A model generated the notes under the pieces. That model saw only the letters and a list, made by a program, of their open reading frames with translations. It was not told the origin of the DNA and did not search any database. From positions 86,432 through 150,431 of the forward strand of contig JBMTQX010000001.1 of assembly GCA_049446715.1 (NCBI GenBank): a stretch of 64,000 nucleotides of DNA, read 5' to 3'. This document shows positions 60,662-64,000 of this stretch, one piece after another; positions within the stretch are counted from its first letter, which is position 1, and each line of letters opens with the position of its first letter. This DNA is from Eutrophocola sp049446715. GTDB lineage: Bacteria > Pseudomonadota > Gammaproteobacteria > Pseudomonadales > Pseudohongiellaceae. The position numbers were made by a program, and so were the translations under genes.

Positions 60662-61069
60662 TCAGGCGCTGTCGCCGCCTTCCTGGTTCTTGCGGTAGAT
60701 TGCCAGGATGCAGTCAAAGGCCTCTTTCATGGTGAGTTCGCGGAAGTCAGAAAACTCGCCGGCATCCATGCAAAAACCGTGGTCGGGACACACTTCGGAG
60801 TTGATGTGGCTTTGCGTGGGATCGGTGACCGCTTCCATCGGTTTGTGGCAGCGCGGACAGTCGATGTTGCGGATCTCGTTGTAGATCATCCCCAGGGTCT
60901 GGTCACCGTCATTCACGGAAACTGATGTCCAGTTGTCCTTGAGGAATTCGGCCGCGCCCTTGTCGAACCAGATTCCAGCGCAGCGTTTGCACTTGTCAAT
61001 GACGACTTCACCCGACTGAGTGAGAAAGGTTTGTTCTTCAAATTCACCTTGGCACTTTGGGCATTTCAT
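60662..61069 (-). CDS. zf-TFIIB-type zinc-ribbon protein
   Basis: 135 residues. The N-terminal ribbon has CPKCQGEFEEQTF and CKRCAGIWFDKGAAEFL, the zf-TFIIB-like pattern, and a second set (CPRCHKPM and CPDHGFCMDAGEF) may form another site. The remainder is helical. Such small proteins often have unknown roles. It lies upstream of the five-gene operon on the same strand, 177 bases away, with a palindrome (near 60597-60618) in the gap; co-transcription is possible. Confidence 0.8.
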   Translation of the reverse strand: MKCPKCQGEFEEQTFLTQSGEVVIDKCKRCAGIWFDKGAAEFLKDNWTSVSVNDGDQTLGMIYNEIRNIDCPRCHKPMEAVTDPTQSHINSEVCPDHGFCMDAGEFSDFRELTMKEAFDCILAIYRKNQEGGDSA

Positions 61070-61158
61070 CAGATTGGACTCCAGCGGGTACTGACATGAC
61101 TATGGATAACGGCCCAAGAATTCCATGCCCTTGCTAAATTGTAAAAGATGCAAGCGTT

Positions 61159-62289
61159 TCAGGGGTCAGTTTCGGCATCCTGCATGAGTAGGTAATTGCG
61201 GTTCACCGGAACGACACCGTGCGTCTTGGCCAGCTGGCACTGGATGACGATCAGGTTGGCAAATTCGAAACTCATGTCACAGACCGCCAGGTAGAATTCC
61301 CACATGCGGTAAAGCGCCTCATCCTTGATGGCCAGGATCTCCTCGCGATGGGCCTGGAAGCGCTCCAGCCACCGGCGCAGGGTCCAGGCATATTGCATGC
61401 GCCAGACTTCCAGGTCGGTGAGCATCAGGCGGCTCTTTTCAATTCCCGCAGCGGTTTCGGAAACAGCCGGAATGCGGCCGCCCGGAAAAATACACCGGGT
61501 GATCCAGGGGTTGGTCGGTTGCGGTACGCTCTTGTTGGCCATGGTATGCACAAGGGCGACCCCGTCTTCGGCCAGCATGGTGTTATTGCGGGAAAAATAG
61601 GTGTCGAAATTATCCACGCCGACATGCTCAAACATGCCGACGCTGACAATCCGGTCATAGCGGGCTTCATGTTCACGGTAGTCGGCCAGCAGAAACCGGC
61701 AGCGGTCGCTGATGCCGCGACGCCGGGCTTCTTCCTGAGCCACGCGCAACTGCTCATTGGACAGGGTGATGCCGGTGACGTTGACGTCATGGTGTGTCGC
61801 GAGATGAAAGGCCAGGCTGCCCCAGCCGCAACCGATGTCGAGCACGGTCATGCCAGGCTTGAGCAGCAGCTTGCGGGCAATGATCGCCGCTTTGTTCTGC
61901 TGGGCCTGCTCTATGGAATCCCCGGGAGTGTTGAAAAAGGCACAGGAGTAGTACATTTCGCTGTCAAGAAAGAGACGGAAGATGCTTTCGTCGGTATCGT
62001 AATGGTGAGCGATGTGACGGTTGCTGCGGCGGATACTGTTGACATGCTGCCAGGCTGACAACAAACGGTTTGCCCTTTTGCTGCTCGGGCGTGTGGCAAA
62101 GTTGGAGCGCAACAGTCTCAGCATATTGTGCAGTTCGCCAGGGTCGGCTTCCCACCCGTCTTCCATGTAGGTCCGGCCAAGCTCGAATTCCCAGTCACGG
62201 GCAACCCGGTTGATGGCCTGTTCTGAACGGATAGACCAGTTCACTGGCTTGGCGTTGTCACCAAAGGTGTGAACAGTGCCATCGGGCAT
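61159..62289 (-). CDS. Cyclopropane-fatty-acid synthase-like SAM methyltransferase, early stop upstream
   Basis: 376 residues from ATG 62289. The SAM site is TVLDIGCGWGSLAFHLA; GITLSNEQLRVAQEEARRRG, VGMFEHVGVDNFDTYF and CIFPGGRIPAVSE identify the CFA-synthase family, which methylates double bonds of membrane phospholipid acyl chains. The true start is probably ATG 62343, coupled to the membrane gene by TGATG: it reads MYLKLL, then TAA at 62325-62323, then KHVKHGTLNLQMPDG, matching the usual CFA N-terminus. The stop therefore interrupts a native N-terminus; expression could still start at 62289. Confidence 0.82.
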   Translation of the reverse strand: MPDGTVHTFGDNAKPVNWSIRSEQAINRVARDWEFELGRTYMEDGWEADPGELHNMLRLLRSNFATRPSSKRANRLLSAWQHVNSIRRSNRHIAHHYDTDESIFRLFLDSEMYYSCAFFNTPGDSIEQAQQNKAAIIARKLLLKPGMTVLDIGCGWGSLAFHLATHHDVNVTGITLSNEQLRVAQEEARRRGISDRCRFLLADYREHEARYDRIVSVGMFEHVGVDNFDTYFSRNNTMLAEDGVALVHTMANKSVPQPTNPWITRCIFPGGRIPAVSETAAGIEKSRLMLTDLEVWRMQYAWTLRRWLERFQAHREEILAIKDEALYRMWEFYLAVCDMSFEFANLIVIQCQLAKTHGVVPVNRNYLLMQDAETDP

Positions 62290-62342
62290 CTGCAGGTTAA
62301 GGGTGCCGTGCTTGACGTGTTTTTACAGGAGCTTCAGGTACA

Positions 62343-62804
62343 TCAGAGGCTCCCGGCGCGGGCAGTGAAGAAGTCCCGGCGCGCCAGGAACAGACCCGCA
62401 AGGGCCAGTACAGCCTGCACGACATGGCTGATTTCTGCCTGTAGGCTTGGCGCGGCCAGTTCCTGTTTAAACGGCATGCCTGCCCAGTAGGGCAGGTAGT
62501 AACCCAGCAACAGGATGAGGCAGATCCACCAGGTCAGCGGTTGCCTGGCGCTGTGCCGCGCGAAGAAGGCCACCAGTACAACAACCAGAGCAGCGATATC
62601 GCCAAAGGCTTCGCGCAAGGCGTGGTACCAGGAATGCGCCTGGCCGCCGTCAAAGGATGTCTGGACCAGGTAAGCGGGGTCGCCAATATGGTTGAAGGTC
62701 GCCAACAGGCTGCTTAGCCCGGTCAGGAATCCGCCCACCAGCAGGATGCGGGCGATATTGAGACGGGTGAGTACCCTGCCGGCAGAATTGCCACCATCTT
62801 GCAT
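62343..62804 (-). CDS. Hypothetical four-helix membrane protein
   Basis: 153 residues with four hydrophobic segments (ILLVGGFLTGLSSLLA, IAALVVVLVAFFA, WICLILLLGYYLPYWAG, VVQAVLALAGLFLA). It has no recognisable motif. Its stop overlaps the ATG that would start the CFA-synthase-like gene, so the two are coupled; a role in lipid or membrane modification is inferred only from this. Confidence 0.7.
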   Translation of the reverse strand: MQDGGNSAGRVLTRLNIARILLVGGFLTGLSSLLATFNHIGDPAYLVQTSFDGGQAHSWYHALREAFGDIAALVVVLVAFFARHSARQPLTWWICLILLLGYYLPYWAGMPFKQELAAPSLQAEISHVVQAVLALAGLFLARRDFFTARAGSL

Positions 62805-62994
62805 ACTGATCCCCTTCGTGCAGTCTGGCCCCAGGCGACGTGTGTGGCTGAAGTCTTGCTAGCAGCCAACCGCTATGATTTGGTGCGCATTTTTCTTATA
62901 TTGCGTATTCGTTTCGACACAGGGTAGCAAATGCCATGATGGCACACGCGATTGTCCCTGTTAACACCTGTTAATTTTCTGTCTGCCGAGTGCT

Positions 62995-63882
62995 ATGCCC
63001 GCCATCCTGAAACAACCCCTGTTCCACTTCCTGCTCGCAGGTGTGCTGATATTCGTGTTTTATGCGGTCACGGCGCCCGAGATAGTCGAGTCAGAACAGC
63101 CGGATAATGTCATTATGGTGGACCGCAATACGCTGCTGAATTTCATGCAGTACCGCGCCCAGGCCTTCCGTCCGGACGTTTTCAGTGAACAGCTCGACAG
63201 CATGAGCGAGGCCGAAGTGGCGACACTGGTAGAGGCCTATGTTCGAGAAGAGGCGCTGCATCGTGAAGCCCTAGCCATGGGCATGGACCAGGGCGATTAC
63301 ATCATCCGCCAGCGCCTGGTGCAGAAGGTGGAGTTCCTGCTTGAAAACATGGTCAACCAGGCCCTGGTGCCGGAAGAGGAAGATGTGGTTGCCTACTATG
63401 AAGCCCATCGGGACGAATACCGTATCGATGCGGTGTACACCTTTACCCATATTTTCTTTGATGGCGAAGAACGCGGCTGGGACCAGGCCAGGGCCGATGC
63501 CCTGACCCTGGTGGGCAGTGCACAGATAAGCAGTGTCGCCTTTAATGATGCTTCACAGTTCGGTGACCGCTATCCTTTTCTGCAGAATTATGTGGACCGC
63601 ACCCGCGACTTTGTCGTGAACAATTTCAACGAGGGCTTCACGGCTGCACTGGATGCCCTGGCGCCATCGGAATCGCGCTGGTATGGCCCCTTTGAATCCC
63701 GCTATGGCTGGCATCTGGTCATGTTGCGCGAGCGCCGCGAACCCAGCGTGCCACCAGTGGACAGTATTCGTGACCGGGTGCTGGATGACTGGCGCTATGA
63801 CACCGTGCTGGCCAATCGCCGCGAGGCTGAAGCACAGGTCATCGACACCTACGACGTGCAGGTGAATTTGGGCGGTGATTAA
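62995..63882 (+). CDS. PpiC/SurA-type peptidyl-prolyl isomerase, membrane-anchored
   Basis: 295 residues. An N-terminal hydrophobic helix (LFHFLLAGVLIFVFYAV) anchors it, facing the periplasm. A helical chaperone-like region (LVEAYVREEALHREALAMGM, IIRQRLVQKVEFLLENMV) is followed by a parvulin-like domain near residues 130-250 (DAVYTFTHIFFDG, PFESRYGWHLVMLRERREP). This layout resembles membrane-anchored PpiC proteins often found near transporter genes. It is divergent from the membrane protein gene at 62804, with about 190 bases between. Confidence 0.85.
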   Translation: MPAILKQPLFHFLLAGVLIFVFYAVTAPEIVESEQPDNVIMVDRNTLLNFMQYRAQAFRPDVFSEQLDSMSEAEVATLVEAYVREEALHREALAMGMDQGDYIIRQRLVQKVEFLLENMVNQALVPEEEDVVAYYEAHRDEYRIDAVYTFTHIFFDGEERGWDQARADALTLVGSAQISSVAFNDASQFGDRYPFLQNYVDRTRDFVVNNFNEGFTAALDALAPSESRWYGPFESRYGWHLVMLRERREPSVPPVDSIRDRVLDDWRYDTVLANRREAEAQVIDTYDVQVNLGGD

Positions 63883-63893
63883 CAGCAATCCCC

Positions 63894-64000
63894 AGGTCGG
63901 CATAGGCCTGAAAGACCGTTTGCCGACAAATGCAGGGACCAGGAACAAGGCACAAGAGGCAAGGCACAAAGGCAATAGCTTGTCGGCAAACACTGCCCTT
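63894..64000 (+). repeat. REP-like pair with degenerate A/G-rich repeats, cut by the window end
   Basis: AGGTCGGCATAGGCCTGAAA followed by GACCGTTTGCCGACA (63894-63929) is the same unit as at 58582. After about 50 bases containing repeated AAGGCACAA (63948-63969), the inverse begins again at about 63980 (TTGTCGGCAAAC) and runs off the window. No gene is visible here. Confidence 0.75.

Overview
The window is a chromosomal segment of a gammaproteobacterium with moderate-to-high GC. It is probably free-living and aquatic, in the style of Cellvibrionales or the OM60/NOR5 group; the genus cannot be fixed from sequence alone. The evidence is the Escherichia-like gene order and protein sequences of the transcription-translation block. 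RpoC has its catalytic Asp triad at residues 460/462/464, and the rifampicin and streptomycin target residues are wild type. No tRNA, rRNA, CRISPR array, insertion sequence or prophage was seen.

Bases 1-30,750 (+ strand) hold an almost uninterrupted run: secE (partial)-nusG, rplKA, rplJL-rpoBC, the str operon (rpsL-rpsG-fusA), the S10 operon, the spc operon including the 37-codon rpmJ, and the alpha operon ending in a strong terminator. Good sigma70-type promoters precede rpsL (12316) and rpsJ (15743). An attenuator-like hairpin separates rplL from rpoB. tuf is missing after fusA, and a REP-type palindrome pair sits inside the alpha operon between rpoA and rplQ.

Bases 30,800-41,475 hold a class V aminotransferase, a single-chain PyrD-PyrK-like dihydroorotate dehydrogenase, a PadR regulator with a membrane partner, a periplasmic GlpQ-type phosphodiesterase, a DUF3014-type protein, a sodium:solute symporter and a lactate-permease-family transporter. 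Bases 41,530-46,585 form a catabolic operon behind a strong promoter with an overlapping palindrome. It encodes a Tat-exported small protein, a vanillyl-alcohol-oxidase/p-cresol-methylhydroxylase-family flavoprotein, a cytochrome c, an outer-membrane barrel (damaged) and a second symporter. Together these could import and oxidise a phenolic or similar compound.

Bases 46,600-54,215 hold a small membrane protein, a TPR-like secreted protein, a secreted esterase, a family 9 glycosyltransferase, a HAD hydrolase, inorganic pyrophosphatase and a frameshifted ArsB/NhaD-type transporter. Bases 54,218-60,484 (- strand) are the most unusual part. Five tightly packed genes encode a split phosphoryl-transfer enzyme resembling phenylphosphate synthase or PEP synthase but without the PEP TIM barrel, then a biotin carrier, a biotin carboxylase and a divergent carboxyltransferase. 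I know of no characterised system with this composition; I infer an ATP-driven phosphorylation-plus-carboxylation of an unknown ketone, enol or phenol. The window ends with a zinc-ribbon protein, a cyclopropane-fatty-acid-synthase-like methyltransferase with an in-frame stop near its N-terminus, a membrane protein and a PpiC/SurA-type isomerase.

Between 39 and 63 kb, seven single-base-type defects fall at gene starts or inside genes (two AUC-for-AUG starts, two early stops, two frameshifts, one lost stop), while none was seen in the ribosomal half. Either this half of the assembly carries errors or these genes are decaying or recoded.
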